A stretch of 64,000 nt of DNA from Vreelandella neptunia (GTDB lineage: Bacteria > Pseudomonadota > Gammaproteobacteria > Pseudomonadales > Halomonadaceae): NCBI RefSeq assembly GCF_034479615.1, contig NZ_CP140255.1, positions 2,542,001-2,606,000 of the forward strand. The letters are read 5' to 3'. Positions within the stretch are counted from its first letter, which is position 1, and every line of letters starts with the position of its first letter. Made by a program: the position numbers and the translations under genes. Below are positions 29,613-40,506 of this stretch, in pieces. The notes under the pieces were generated by a model, which was given only the letters and a program-made list of their open reading frames with translations, was not told the origin of the DNA and searched no databases.

Positions 29613-30709
29613 ACCACCACCTGCCGCGGGCAGGCACTCCCCTTAAGGTCAAAAAGATGGCAATGCTGGCCCGCTAAACCCAAGTCGATCGTTTGGCCTT
29701 CGGTTAGTTGCGTTAAGCCATCCAAACGCTGGGTTAAGGTAGCGTCGATGCCGTCTACCTGCAGATGCGCCAGGGTTTCGTAACCCAGCTTTTCCGCCAC
29801 CATTAATCTCGCTGTCAGCCGAGCCTCAGCCTGTTCAGGCGATACAAAGTCTTCCGCCCGCAATCCCAAAGTGGCGCCATCACCTGAATGGAGGTGTTTG
29901 CCATTGACCGCCACCGTCAGTGTCTCCCCGTTAGGCAAACGCACTACCGTTTGGCGCTCACCCGGGTCGACTACCGTAACCGGGAAGGTATTGATGCGCG
30001 GCGAGCCGATAAACTCCGCTACCTCTAAGGTTTTGGGAAAGTGATAAAGCGAGAGCGGCGCACCTACCTGGGCGATTCTTCCCCGGGAAAGCAGCACAAT
30101 GCGGTCAGCCAGCGTCATCGCCTCCACTTGGTCGTGGGTCACGTAGATCATGGTGGCGTTCAAGCGCTTATGCAGCGCGGCGATCTGCACCCGCATATCC
30201 ACCCGCAGCGCGGCGTCCAGGTTAGAGAGCGGCTCGTCGAACAGAAACACGGCAGGCTCTTTGACCAGCGTGCGGCCAATGGCTACCCTCTGGCGCTGAC
30301 CGCCGGAGAGGTCTTTAGGCTTACGCTCCAATAGCTCGGTGAGGTGCAGCATCTCAGCGGCGTGTTGAACGCGGCGGCGAATTTCCGCTTTGTCAGTGCG
30401 GGCCAGCTTCAGGCCGAAGGCCATGTTCTCGGCCACGCTCATGTGTGGGTAGAGGGCGTAGGATTGGAACACCATGCCGATGTCCCGTTCCTGGGGCGGA
30501 ATCTCGTTGATCCGCTGGCCATCCAGCTGCATATCCCCTTCGCTGATGTCTTCAAGCCCGGCAATCATGCGCAGCAGCGTGGACTTTCCGCAGCCGGAGG
30601 GGCCAACAAACACCACGAACTCGCCGTCTTCGATGGTGAGATCGATATCCCGCGAGATTTCCACGCCATCAAAAGATTTACCGATACCACTTAGCGTTAG
30701 ACGTCCCAT
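29594..30709 (-). CDS. malK: Maltose-type ABC transporter ATPase MalK
   Basis: This 371-residue ATPase powers a CUT1 sugar transporter, most likely MalEFG. It has Walker A GPSGCGKST at 36-44, the Q-loop FQSYALYPHM, the signature LSGGQRQR, Walker B VFLFDEP, the H-loop THDQVEAMTLADRI, and a C-terminal OB-fold regulatory domain (about 240-371). The ATG overlaps the end of the alpha-glucosidase gene by 13 bases, so the two form one minus-strand operon. It is separated from malEFG by about 7 kb and reverse in orientation. A second paralogue lies at 42279; UgpC/MsmK-like sharing between transporters is possible. Confidence 0.88.
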   Translation of the reverse strand: MGRLTLSGIGKSFDGVEISRDIDLTIEDGEFVVFVGPSGCGKSTLLRMIAGLEDISEGDMQLDGQRINEIPPQERDIGMVFQSYALYPHMSVAENMAFGLKLARTDKAEIRRRVQHAAEMLHLTELLERKPKDLSGGQRQRVAIGRTLVKEPAVFLFDEPLSNLDAALRVDMRVQIAALHKRLNATMIYVTHDQVEAMTLADRIVLLSRGRIAQVGAPLSLYHFPKTLEVAEFIGSPRINTFPVTVVDPGERQTVVRLPNGETLTVAVNGKHLHSGDGATLGLRAEDFVSPEQAEARLTARLMVAEKLGYETLAHLQVDGIDATLTQRLDGLTQLTEGQTIDLGLAGQHCHLFDLKGSACPRQVVVDGVSQ

Positions 30710-32391
30710 GGTGCGTTCTCCTCAAGCTGATAGCAGCGGGCAATGGCCACGCCATAAGGCGGAAGGGAGAGTTGCGGAAGCGACAATTGGCTGCCCTGCC
30801 ACTCACCGGTTAGCCACGCTGGAGCACCAGCAATGGCTTCAGCGCCTTCAGGTGCCGAACGGGTGACCGTTTGACCGCTAAAATTAAGAGCAATTAGTAA
30901 CCGTGTTTGCTGGTAGGTGCGCTCAAGACAAAGCACATCGTCGCGCACAGGGTGATAGCGCACATCGCCCTTCACCAACGCAGGCTGAGTCCGGCGGAAG
31001 GCTAAAAAATCGCGATAGGCATTGAGCAATGAATCGGTATCGTTATCTTGCTGGTCAACGGCGAGGCTAGCATGAGTGTCAGGCACCGGTAGCCAGGGTG
31101 TGCCACGACTAAAGCCCGCGTGACCAGCGTCCGCCTGCCAGGGGTGCGGCGTTCGGCAGCCGTCTCGGCCTTTATAGGCGGGCCAGAAGGTAATACCCGC
31201 TGGGTCAACCAACTGTTCAAACGTCAGTTGAGCTTCGGGCAGTCCCAACTCTTCACCTTGATAAAGGCATACGCTACCGCGCTGGGTGAGTAGAAACACC
31301 ATATAAAGGCGCAGCTTATCGAGCTGCCCTTCCGCCTGCCAGCGAGTTGCCAGCCGCGTCACGTCGTGGTTGCCCAGCGCCCAGCAGGGCCAGCCATCGC
31401 CAATACGCGCTTCCATCTCGGTTAGCGTTTCGTGCAAGTAGCCGGGGTCGGCTTTATCGGTAAGCAGGTTGAACGAGTAGCACATGTGCAGCCGCTTACC
31501 GCCCTGGGAGTATTCCGCCATCACGCCCAAGGCATCGTCGTCGCCCACCTCGCCCACGCTGGTGGTACCGGGGTACTCATCCAACAGCGCGCGCAGCCGC
31601 TCCAGAAACACCAGGTTCTCCGGCTGGGTTTTATCGTATTGGTGGAGCTGGTAGCCGTAAGGGTTGTCGGGGCGAACGCCTAGAAAACTTTCGGTCATCT
31701 CCTGGCGCGGCGGGTTATCTTTTAGCTCGCCGTGGGTGCAGAAGTTCACCGCATCCAGCCGGAAGCCATCCACGCCCCGTTCTAGCCAGAAGCGCACTTC
31801 CTCCAGCATGGCATCGACCACCGCAGGCGTGCGGAAGTTTAGATCCGGCTGGCTAGCCAGGAAGTTATGCAGATAGTACTGGCAGCGGCGGGTGTCCCAC
31901 TGCCAGGCGCTGCCGCCAAATACAGATTGCCAGTTAGTGGGCGGCGCGCCATCGGGCTTAGGGTCGGCCCATACGTACCAGTCGGCTTTGGGATTATCGC
32001 GACTTTGGCGACTCTCTTCGAACCAGGCATGCTGATCGGCAGTGTGCGACATGACTTGATCGATGGTGACTTTTAGCCCTCTGGCATGGGCACCCTCGAC
32101 TAAACGGTCGAAATCCTCCAGTGTGCCAAACATCGGATCAACATCGCGATAGTTGCTGATGTCGTAGCCGAAGTCTTTCATCGGCGAGGTGAAGAACGGC
32201 GACAGCCAAATCGCATCGACGTTAAGCGAGGCGATGTAATCGAGCTTGTCGATCACGCCTTGTAAGTCGCCAATGCCGTCGCTGTTGCTGTCCATAAAGC
32301 TGCGCGGGTAGATTTGATAAATCACGGCGCCGCGCCACCAGTCGGCCCCTTGGCTACCAACGTAGTGGGAAGTAGAGATTTTCTGCATCAT
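30697..32391 (-). CDS. Alpha-glucosidase, GH13 (oligo-1,6/maltose-type)
   Basis: This 564-residue cytoplasmic enzyme should hydrolyse maltose and short alpha-glucosides to glucose. It is a GH13 subfamily 23-like protein: beta-strand motif VDAIWLSPFF near 58, DQVMSHT near 111, nucleophile Asp213 (GFRLDAVNF), acid Glu281 (SVGEVGDD) and Asp343 (LGNHDVTR). The start is the ATG seven bases after AGGA; the frame stays open about 300 bases further upstream through a 12-base repeat tract into malT, which is non-coding by appearance. It forms an operon with malK, and a MalT-box-like sequence lies about 100 bases upstream. A paralogue is at 40507. Confidence 0.92.
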   Translation of the reverse strand: MMQKISTSHYVGSQGADWWRGAVIYQIYPRSFMDSNSDGIGDLQGVIDKLDYIASLNVDAIWLSPFFTSPMKDFGYDISNYRDVDPMFGTLEDFDRLVEGAHARGLKVTIDQVMSHTADQHAWFEESRQSRDNPKADWYVWADPKPDGAPPTNWQSVFGGSAWQWDTRRCQYYLHNFLASQPDLNFRTPAVVDAMLEEVRFWLERGVDGFRLDAVNFCTHGELKDNPPRQEMTESFLGVRPDNPYGYQLHQYDKTQPENLVFLERLRALLDEYPGTTSVGEVGDDDALGVMAEYSQGGKRLHMCYSFNLLTDKADPGYLHETLTEMEARIGDGWPCWALGNHDVTRLATRWQAEGQLDKLRLYMVFLLTQRGSVCLYQGEELGLPEAQLTFEQLVDPAGITFWPAYKGRDGCRTPHPWQADAGHAGFSRGTPWLPVPDTHASLAVDQQDNDTDSLLNAYRDFLAFRRTQPALVKGDVRYHPVRDDVLCLERTYQQTRLLIALNFSGQTVTRSAPEGAEAIAGAPAWLTGEWQGSQLSLPQLSLPPYGVAIARCYQLEENAPWDV

Positions 32392-32405
32392 TGTTTTGTC
32401 CTTGC

Positions 32406-32453
32406 CATAGTTCTTGTCACAGTTCTTGTCACAGTTCTTGACATAGTTTTTGC
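32406..32453. repeat. Four-copy 12-base tandem repeat in the alpha-glucosidase leader
   Basis: Four consecutive 12-base units (CATAGTTCTTGT, CACAGTTCTTGT, CACAGTTCTTGA, CATAGTTTTTGC) lie 15 bases upstream of the alpha-glucosidase ATG, in its 5' untranslated region. Such a tract can change copy number by slippage and so alter leader length. It is not CRISPR, since there are no spacers. Confidence 0.85.
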
Positions 32454-32491
32454 TGATTACTTGGCATGATGCAGGGTTGCTCACAAGATAA

Positions 32492-32501
32492 AATCCTCCC
32501 C
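32492..32501 (-). promoter_or_regulatory. Candidate MalT box upstream of the alpha-glucosidase/malK operon
   Basis: On the minus strand GGGGAGGATT contains the full MalT core GGAGGA and the G run before it, as in recalled E. coli boxes. It lies in the 157-base gap between malT and the alpha-glucosidase start. Confidence 0.45.
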
Positions 32502-32548
32502 CCAGGGTGGCTCTGGGCGTAGGCGTTAGGAGTAGCCCGTCTGTCGAC

Positions 32549-35254
32549 TTATTCCCCCTGAATATGCGCCAGCAACTGCCCCGCCAGGGCAATCGCTTCG
32601 TCGCGGCGTCGAATATTCTGCTTTTGATAGAGGCTGCGGATATGGGTTTTGATGGTGGTAGGCGCCACCGACAGCTGCTCGGCGATCTGCTCATTGGAAA
32701 GCCCAGCGTGAATTAGTCCCAGGATTTGCCACTCCCGGCGGGTAAGCGGCGAGGTGCGGATCAGCTCGGGGACATCTGGCCGGGCGACAATATCGGCGAT
32801 CACCGTTTCATCCAGCATTAAGCGTCGGGCGCTGCCAAAATCCTTCTGGCGGCCTGCCAGCGCCAGCAAACGCTCTGCCCTCGCCTGCTCTAAGACATCC
32901 AAGGTGCCGCTGTCGAGCAACCTATTGAGCAACTCCCCTAGCGGTTTGCCCAAACGCAGAAAGCTGCCCACCAGCGCGGTGCGGGAAGCCAAGCTCAGCG
33001 CTTGATGCATATGCTGGCAGGCTTGCTCCTCTCTTCCTGCACTCCACGCCGCTGCGGCTAGGCAGAGCTGGTTACGGTTGGCATCCGTAACCAGCCCCAA
33101 GCGCTGTGTGTGTACTTCAAGGGCCTCTAATAGCGTGCAGGCTTCATCAAAACGCCCCAGCAGCGTGAGCGCCCGGGCGTGGTTGCGCACATTGCACTGG
33201 GAAAAGTGGTTGGTAGCTCCTTCAGTAGTGGGCGCCGGCGCTTCCTGGCGCCAGCGCTCTACCGCATCTAAATCCTGGGTGGAGTGCCACCAGGCCAGCA
33301 GGGTGGCGTGGGCATTTGCGACCCAGTCGATATGGTAATCGCCTTCGGCAAGGATTTTACGCAGCCGCCGAATATGGTCAGCGCACTGGGCCTGGTCGCC
33401 GCGGCTTTGGGCGACTTTGGCGAGCTGAATGTGGCACTGAAGTGTCCAGCGCTCTCCCTGATTATCCAGCACGGCGATGCCTTTCAGCGCGGCCTGCTCG
33501 GCTTCGTCCAGCCGGTGCCACTCCCATAGCACCTGGCTGCGAATGCGGTAGAGAAACTCCGCCACGGGCAGATGCTCAAGCTCGGCCCGCTCCAAATGCG
33601 CAAAGGCGCGCTCCTGAATATCGTAGGCGGCCTGTAGGCGCCCCTGAGCCACCAGCGTCTCCGACTGATGGCAAAACGACCAGAGCAGCAGTTGGTGATC
33701 GTCACGCTGGCGGGCTTGACGCTCTACCTCGCGCACCCGCTGCAGCGACTCTTCCAAATAGCCCAGCACAAAGCGCGCCTCGCTCAAGATAGCGGTGGCG
33801 GTCAGCGGCGTGGAAGCTAAATAGCGGGCGGGCACGGCTAGCGCTTGCTCGGCCAGCGGTGCGGCGCGCTCGGCGTTGCCTTGATTAATCGCCAACTGGG
33901 CGCGCAGGGTCGCGAATTCAGCGCTGAGCAGTTGCCACTCTGGCGCTTGCAACTGCGCTTCAATCCAGCCAATCACGCGTGCGGTAATATCAAACTGAAA
34001 CTGAGCATGGGAGACCCAGCCATAGAGCAGCGTATGTTCCGGACGGGTAGAGAGCCGTGGCTCGCCGAGCAGGGCGAAGCCCTTGGCCAACAGTGCATAG
34101 GCACCGCTTGCCAGCAAGGCAGGCCCTTGGGTGGTCAGTAGGCTTGCCACATCATCGGGGGCTTCAGCGAGTATCGCCTGGCGCAGAGCCATCACCGGAT
34201 CGTTCAAGGCTAACCACGCCTGGCTTGCGCGCTGGTGCAGCACTCGCTGGGTGGCCAAACTAAGCTCATGGCGGCGGTGGCGCAGGTACTCACCAAACAG
34301 CCGTTGAAAGCGGTACCACTGAGCATGCGGGTCTGGGCGTTCAATAAATAGCCCAGCTTGTTCAAAAGCCTCCAACCGCTGGGTCAGGCGCTCCCCTTCC
34401 AGCAGGCGGGCCATAAGCTCGGGGGAAAAACGCTCCAGCACCCCCAGTTGTAGCATTAGTTCGCGCTCTTCCAATGGCAGTGCAGCAGAGAGCAGTTCGT
34501 CAAACCAAGCGACAAAGTCGGGATGGGCACCACTTAATCGATCAACCAGGGCGTCAAACCCTGCCCTCGTGGTGGTGCGCTCTACCAGCCAGCTCAATGC
34601 CATTACCCAGCCACCGCTTCTGCGCAGTGCACGCTCCAGGCTTACTCGTGTGGGGGGAAAGCTCAGCTGTTCGGCACACAGGGTTTGCGCCTCTTCGCTG
34701 TCAAAGGCCAGCGCGTGAAGGTCGATCTCTTCCAATTCACCTCTTAGCCTCAGGCTTGCCAAACCCAATGCTGGCCTTGAGCGGCTGACCAGCGTTAACG
34801 TCAGCCAGGGCGGCTGATGGCGCAGCCAGTGGGCGATCCCAGCTAAAATATCCGGGTGGCTAAGGTGTTCAAAATTGTCCACTACCAAACGACACGGCGA
34901 ACGCTGCTCAGGCAACTCGCCAAGCCAGCGCTCTAACTGCTCCACGCAGTCACCATCGTCTGCCACGGGTGAAAGCCGTATTTTCTCGCTTAACAGTGCA
35001 TTGAGCGCTGCCTGCCAGTAGGCTAAAAACCGTGCGGGTTGGTTGTCGCGCTGATCCAAGCCCAACCAAGTGGCCTCTTGCTCCAGCGCGGGCAGCCGCT
35101 CAGCCAGCAGCGTGGTTTTGCCATAGCCAGGAGGCGCCTGCACCATCAGCAAACGGACACGATCATTTAACCCGAAATGGTCGTTAAGGCGCGGCCGTGC
35201 CACTACGCCAAGCGGTAGTGGCGGCGCTTTTAGTTTCTCTTGCAGTAGTGACAT
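32549..35254 (-). CDS. malT: MalT, ATP-dependent transcriptional activator of maltose genes
   Basis: MalT is a STAND-family activator that binds maltotriose and ATP and then opens mal promoters. The protein has 901 residues, the same as E. coli MalT as I recall it, and follows it along the whole length: Walker A PPGYGKTT at 41-48, a Walker B-like LVVDNFEHL, a long helical repeat region, the strongly conserved VPELIRTSPLTRREWQILGL and a C-terminal LuxR-type HTH (GLSNEQIAEQLSVAPTTIKT, near 850-870). An AGGAG lies five bases before the ATG. It stands between the porin gene and the alpha-glucosidase/malK operon, all on the same strand. Confidence 0.95.
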   Translation of the reverse strand: MSLLQEKLKAPPLPLGVVARPRLNDHFGLNDRVRLLMVQAPPGYGKTTLLAERLPALEQEATWLGLDQRDNQPARFLAYWQAALNALLSEKIRLSPVADDGDCVEQLERWLGELPEQRSPCRLVVDNFEHLSHPDILAGIAHWLRHQPPWLTLTLVSRSRPALGLASLRLRGELEEIDLHALAFDSEEAQTLCAEQLSFPPTRVSLERALRRSGGWVMALSWLVERTTTRAGFDALVDRLSGAHPDFVAWFDELLSAALPLEERELMLQLGVLERFSPELMARLLEGERLTQRLEAFEQAGLFIERPDPHAQWYRFQRLFGEYLRHRRHELSLATQRVLHQRASQAWLALNDPVMALRQAILAEAPDDVASLLTTQGPALLASGAYALLAKGFALLGEPRLSTRPEHTLLYGWVSHAQFQFDITARVIGWIEAQLQAPEWQLLSAEFATLRAQLAINQGNAERAAPLAEQALAVPARYLASTPLTATAILSEARFVLGYLEESLQRVREVERQARQRDDHQLLLWSFCHQSETLVAQGRLQAAYDIQERAFAHLERAELEHLPVAEFLYRIRSQVLWEWHRLDEAEQAALKGIAVLDNQGERWTLQCHIQLAKVAQSRGDQAQCADHIRRLRKILAEGDYHIDWVANAHATLLAWWHSTQDLDAVERWRQEAPAPTTEGATNHFSQCNVRNHARALTLLGRFDEACTLLEALEVHTQRLGLVTDANRNQLCLAAAAWSAGREEQACQHMHQALSLASRTALVGSFLRLGKPLGELLNRLLDSGTLDVLEQARAERLLALAGRQKDFGSARRLMLDETVIADIVARPDVPELIRTSPLTRREWQILGLIHAGLSNEQIAEQLSVAPTTIKTHIRSLYQKQNIRRRDEAIALAGQLLAHIQGE

Positions 35255-35343
35255 AAACGCTCCTGAGCAACCCTACCCACCGTCCATAAATACTATTCCC
35301 AAGCACTTTACCGATTACTTTTTACCAATACTTTTAAAGCTAT

Positions 35344-35369
35344 AAAAAAGCCCGCGACATGTCGCGGGC
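35344..35369 (-). terminator. Rho-independent terminator after the porin gene
   Basis: Eight pairs GCCCGCGA / TCGCGGGC around CATG, followed on the minus strand by six T. It ends the porin transcript before malT, so malT needs its own promoter in the roughly 90 bases that remain. Confidence 0.9.
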
Positions 35370-35418
35370 AAAGTGCATTGGAGAAGAAACAGTTAAACGC
35401 TAACCAACTTACATCGAT

Positions 35419-37095
<1,677 letters not shown>

Positions 37096-37114
37096 TTAAG
37101 GAAAGGTAGCCAAA

Positions 37115-37130
37115 ACTTAATCGATTAAGT
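37115..37130. promoter_or_regulatory. LacI-type operator 2 in the divergent porin/ABC region
   Basis: ACTTAATCGATTAAGT is a perfect 16-base palindrome with the central CG typical of LacI-family operators. It lies near the middle of the region. Confidence 0.75.
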
Positions 37131-37268
37131 CACTTTTTACCAACGGCTATTTGCTAATTAGCGACTAATGTCTAAGGAACGATTTTATTTAGTGAAAACT
37201 GAATAATGTCGTTAGACAAAAGTCGCTATTGAACTTCCTCGATCAAAGCGGCTAACTGAGCAGCACAA

Positions 37269-37284
37269 TCTTAATCGATTAAGA
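37269..37284. promoter_or_regulatory. LacI-type operator 3, upstream of the alpha-glucoside ABC operon
   Basis: TCTTAATCGATTAAGA is another perfect 16-base palindrome sharing the 14-base core CTTAATCGATTAAG with operator 2. It is about 100 bases before the binding-protein ATG. The rest of the 456-base gap shows nothing else I can name. Confidence 0.75.
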
Positions 37285-37383
37285 TAAAGATTAAGAGAGC
37301 CATTGAACAAACGTTGAGTTTGTGAATTAACGCTAATTTAGAAGCCACACCATCCACAACAATAAACGTCGAGGTACGCCGTT

Positions 37384-38655
37384 ATGAAAAAGACATTAAT
37401 CACTACCGCCATTGCAGTAGCCAGCACGCTGAGCGCAACCAGTCAGGCTCAGGCTGAAGAACTTACCATTTCCTGTGGCGCAGTAGGCGCAGAACTGACG
37501 CTGTGCCAGGAAGGCGTACGCGCCTGGGAAGAGAAAACCGGCCATAGCGTCGACGTCGTTTCTACACCCAACTCCTCCACCGAGCGCCTTTCGCTTTATC
37601 AGCAGATCCTGTCGGCCAACTCCAGCGATATCGATGTGATGCAGATCGACGTAGTGTGGCCCGGCCTGCTCGCCAACCACCTGCTGGATCTACGTGAGGT
37701 GCTTGGCGATGACGCCGCCGCTGGGCACTTTGAGACCATCGTCACCAACAACACCATCGATGATCGTTTAGTCGCCATGCCGTGGTTCACCGATGCGGGC
37801 GTACTCTACTACCGCGAAGACTTGTTGGAAAAATATGGCCATGAAGTGCCAAAAACCTGGCAAGAACTCACCGAGATTGCCCGTGAGATTAAAGACGCAG
37901 AACGTGCTGATGGCAAAGACGGTATGCAGGGCTATGTCTTCCAGGGTCGCGCCTATGAAGGTTTGACCGTTAACGCCCTTGAGTGGGTAGCCAGCTTTGG
38001 CGGCGGCAACGTCGTGGAAGCCGACGGTGAAATTAGTATTAACAACGAGCATGCTGCCGAGGCACTTGATCTTGCCGCCTCCTGGATTGGCGATATCTCG
38101 CCCAACGGCGTACTCAATTACACCGAAGAGGAAGCGCGCGGGGTCTTCCAGAGTGGCGGCGCGGTGTTTATGCGCAACTGGCCCTATGCCTGGTCGCTGG
38201 CCCAAAGCGAAGACAGCGATGTTCGCGGTAAAGTGGGCGTTACCCAACTACCCGCGGGTGGCGAAAACGGCCAAAGTGCCGCTGGCCTGGGCGGCTGGAA
38301 CTTGGCCGTATCGCGCTACAGCGAACACCCCGAGCTGGCCGCCGATCTGGTCGCTTTCCTGACCGGTGAAGAGGAGCAGAAGCGTCGCGCCATACAGGCC
38401 TCTTACAACCCCACGATCGACGCTCTCTACCAGGACGACGAAGTACTCGAAGCGGTGCCTTTCTTTGGCACGCTTTACGACACCTTCGTCAATGCGGTCG
38501 CTCGCCCCTCTGCCCCCACCGGCGATGCCTATGGCCGGGTGAGCAACGCTTTCTTCAGCACTTCCCATGACGTGCTTTCCGGCACTAAAGATGGCACTCA
38601 AGCGGTCGCGGATCTTGAAGACGAATTGGCTCGCCTGAAGCGTCGCAACTGGTAA
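37384..38655 (+). CDS. Alpha-glucoside (trehalose/maltose-type) ABC transporter, binding protein
   Basis: This 423-residue periplasmic protein starts with a signal peptide cut after about Ala24 (SQAQA-E) and belongs to family 1 sugar-binding proteins. The sequence ELTISCGAVGAELTLCQEGV, DVMQIDVVWPGLLANHLLDL and the C-terminal RPSAPTGDAYGRVSNAFF are of the ThuE/AglE kind, which bind trehalose, maltose, sucrose or palatinose. Two nearby cysteines in the mature N terminus may be disulfide-bonded. It opens a six-gene operon with two permeases, an alpha-glucosidase, an ATPase and a LacI regulator, which fixes the substrate class to alpha-glucosides but not the exact sugar. Confidence 0.9.
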   Translation: MKKTLITTAIAVASTLSATSQAQAEELTISCGAVGAELTLCQEGVRAWEEKTGHSVDVVSTPNSSTERLSLYQQILSANSSDIDVMQIDVVWPGLLANHLLDLREVLGDDAAAGHFETIVTNNTIDDRLVAMPWFTDAGVLYYREDLLEKYGHEVPKTWQELTEIAREIKDAERADGKDGMQGYVFQGRAYEGLTVNALEWVASFGGGNVVEADGEISINNEHAAEALDLAASWIGDISPNGVLNYTEEEARGVFQSGGAVFMRNWPYAWSLAQSEDSDVRGKVGVTQLPAGGENGQSAAGLGGWNLAVSRYSEHPELAADLVAFLTGEEEQKRRAIQASYNPTIDALYQDDEVLEAVPFFGTLYDTFVNAVARPSAPTGDAYGRVSNAFFSTSHDVLSGTKDGTQAVADLEDELARLKRRNW

Positions 38656-38670
38656 CCCTGGAGCCCTTCC

Positions 38671-39653
38671 ATGTCGACCTCCATCAAGCATGATGACGCG
38701 CCCGCCGGGGCGCGTTCTTTCACTACCAAGCCGCGCCGGGGCACTAAGGTTCGCCGTCAGCGGGTTAAAGCCGCCTGGCTCTTTTTAGCCCCCATGCTGA
38801 TTGCGTTAACCCTGGTCGCTGGCTGGCCACTGGTGCGCACCTTCTTTCTCAGCTTCACCGATGCATCACTGTCAGATTTAGGCGCTGCCAACCTGATTGG
38901 CTTCGAGAACTACCTCGTCTATGAAGATGGCCGCTGGTATGGGGTATTGGCCGACTCGGTGTGGTGGCAGTCGGTATGGAACACCGTCTACTTTTCGGTG
39001 GTGTCGGTATCGCTGGAAGTGGTTTTCGGGGTCATTGTGGCGCTGATTTTGAACGCCGAGTTTAAGGGCCGCGTGATTGTGCGCGCTGCGGTGCTGATAC
39101 CCTGGGCAATCCCAACTATTGTTTCCGCGCAAATGTGGGCATGGATGCTCAACGACCAATTCGGCATCATCAATCACCTGCTGATGAGCGTGGGCATTAT
39201 CGATGCCCCTATCGCCTGGACGGCGAACGCCGCCTACTCCATGTGGGCGGTGATTATGGTCGATGTGTGGAAAACCATCCCCTTCGTGGCGTTGCTGGTG
39301 CTTGCTGCTCTGCAGATGCTGCCCAAGGATTGCTACGAGGCCGCCGAGGTAGACGGCATTCACCCGCTGCGGGTGTTCTTCAAAGTTACCCTACCGCTGA
39401 TTACCCCGGCGCTAATGGTCGCAGTGATCTTCCGCCTGTTGGATGCGCTGCGCGTCTTCGATGTGATTTACGTACTCACCTCCAACTCCACCAGCACCAT
39501 GTCGATGTCGGTCTATGCCCGCCAACAGCTGGTCGAGTTTCAGGATGTCGGTTACGGCAGCGCAGCTTCTACTCTGCTGTTCTTGATCATTGCCCTGGCC
39601 ACCGTGGCTTACCTCTACGTTGGGCGTAAACAAATCCAATTGGGAGGCGACTA

Positions 39654-39654
<1 letters not shown>
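38671..39654 (+). CDS. Alpha-glucoside ABC transporter permease 1 (AglF/ThuF-like)
   Basis: The 327-residue inner-membrane protein has six membrane helices preceded by a basic cytoplasmic tail of about 35 residues. The EAA loop reads YEAAEVDGIHPLRVFFKVTLP near residue 225, the coupling site for the ATPase. GGAG stands seven bases before the ATG. It follows the binding protein after 15 bases, and its stop shares a base with the next permease (TAATG). Confidence 0.92.
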
Positions 39655-40496
<842 letters not shown>

Positions 40497-40506
40497 GGAA
40501 TTTTTT

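Noticed and set aside
32406..32453. CRISPR-like repeats
   Set aside because: Units are contiguous without spacers and only 12 bases long; no cas genes are nearby.
32392..32694. N-terminal extension of the alpha-glucosidase frame
   Set aside because: It crosses the 12-base repeats and enters malT; the resulting sequence is unlike GH13 and the later ATG has a ribosome site.
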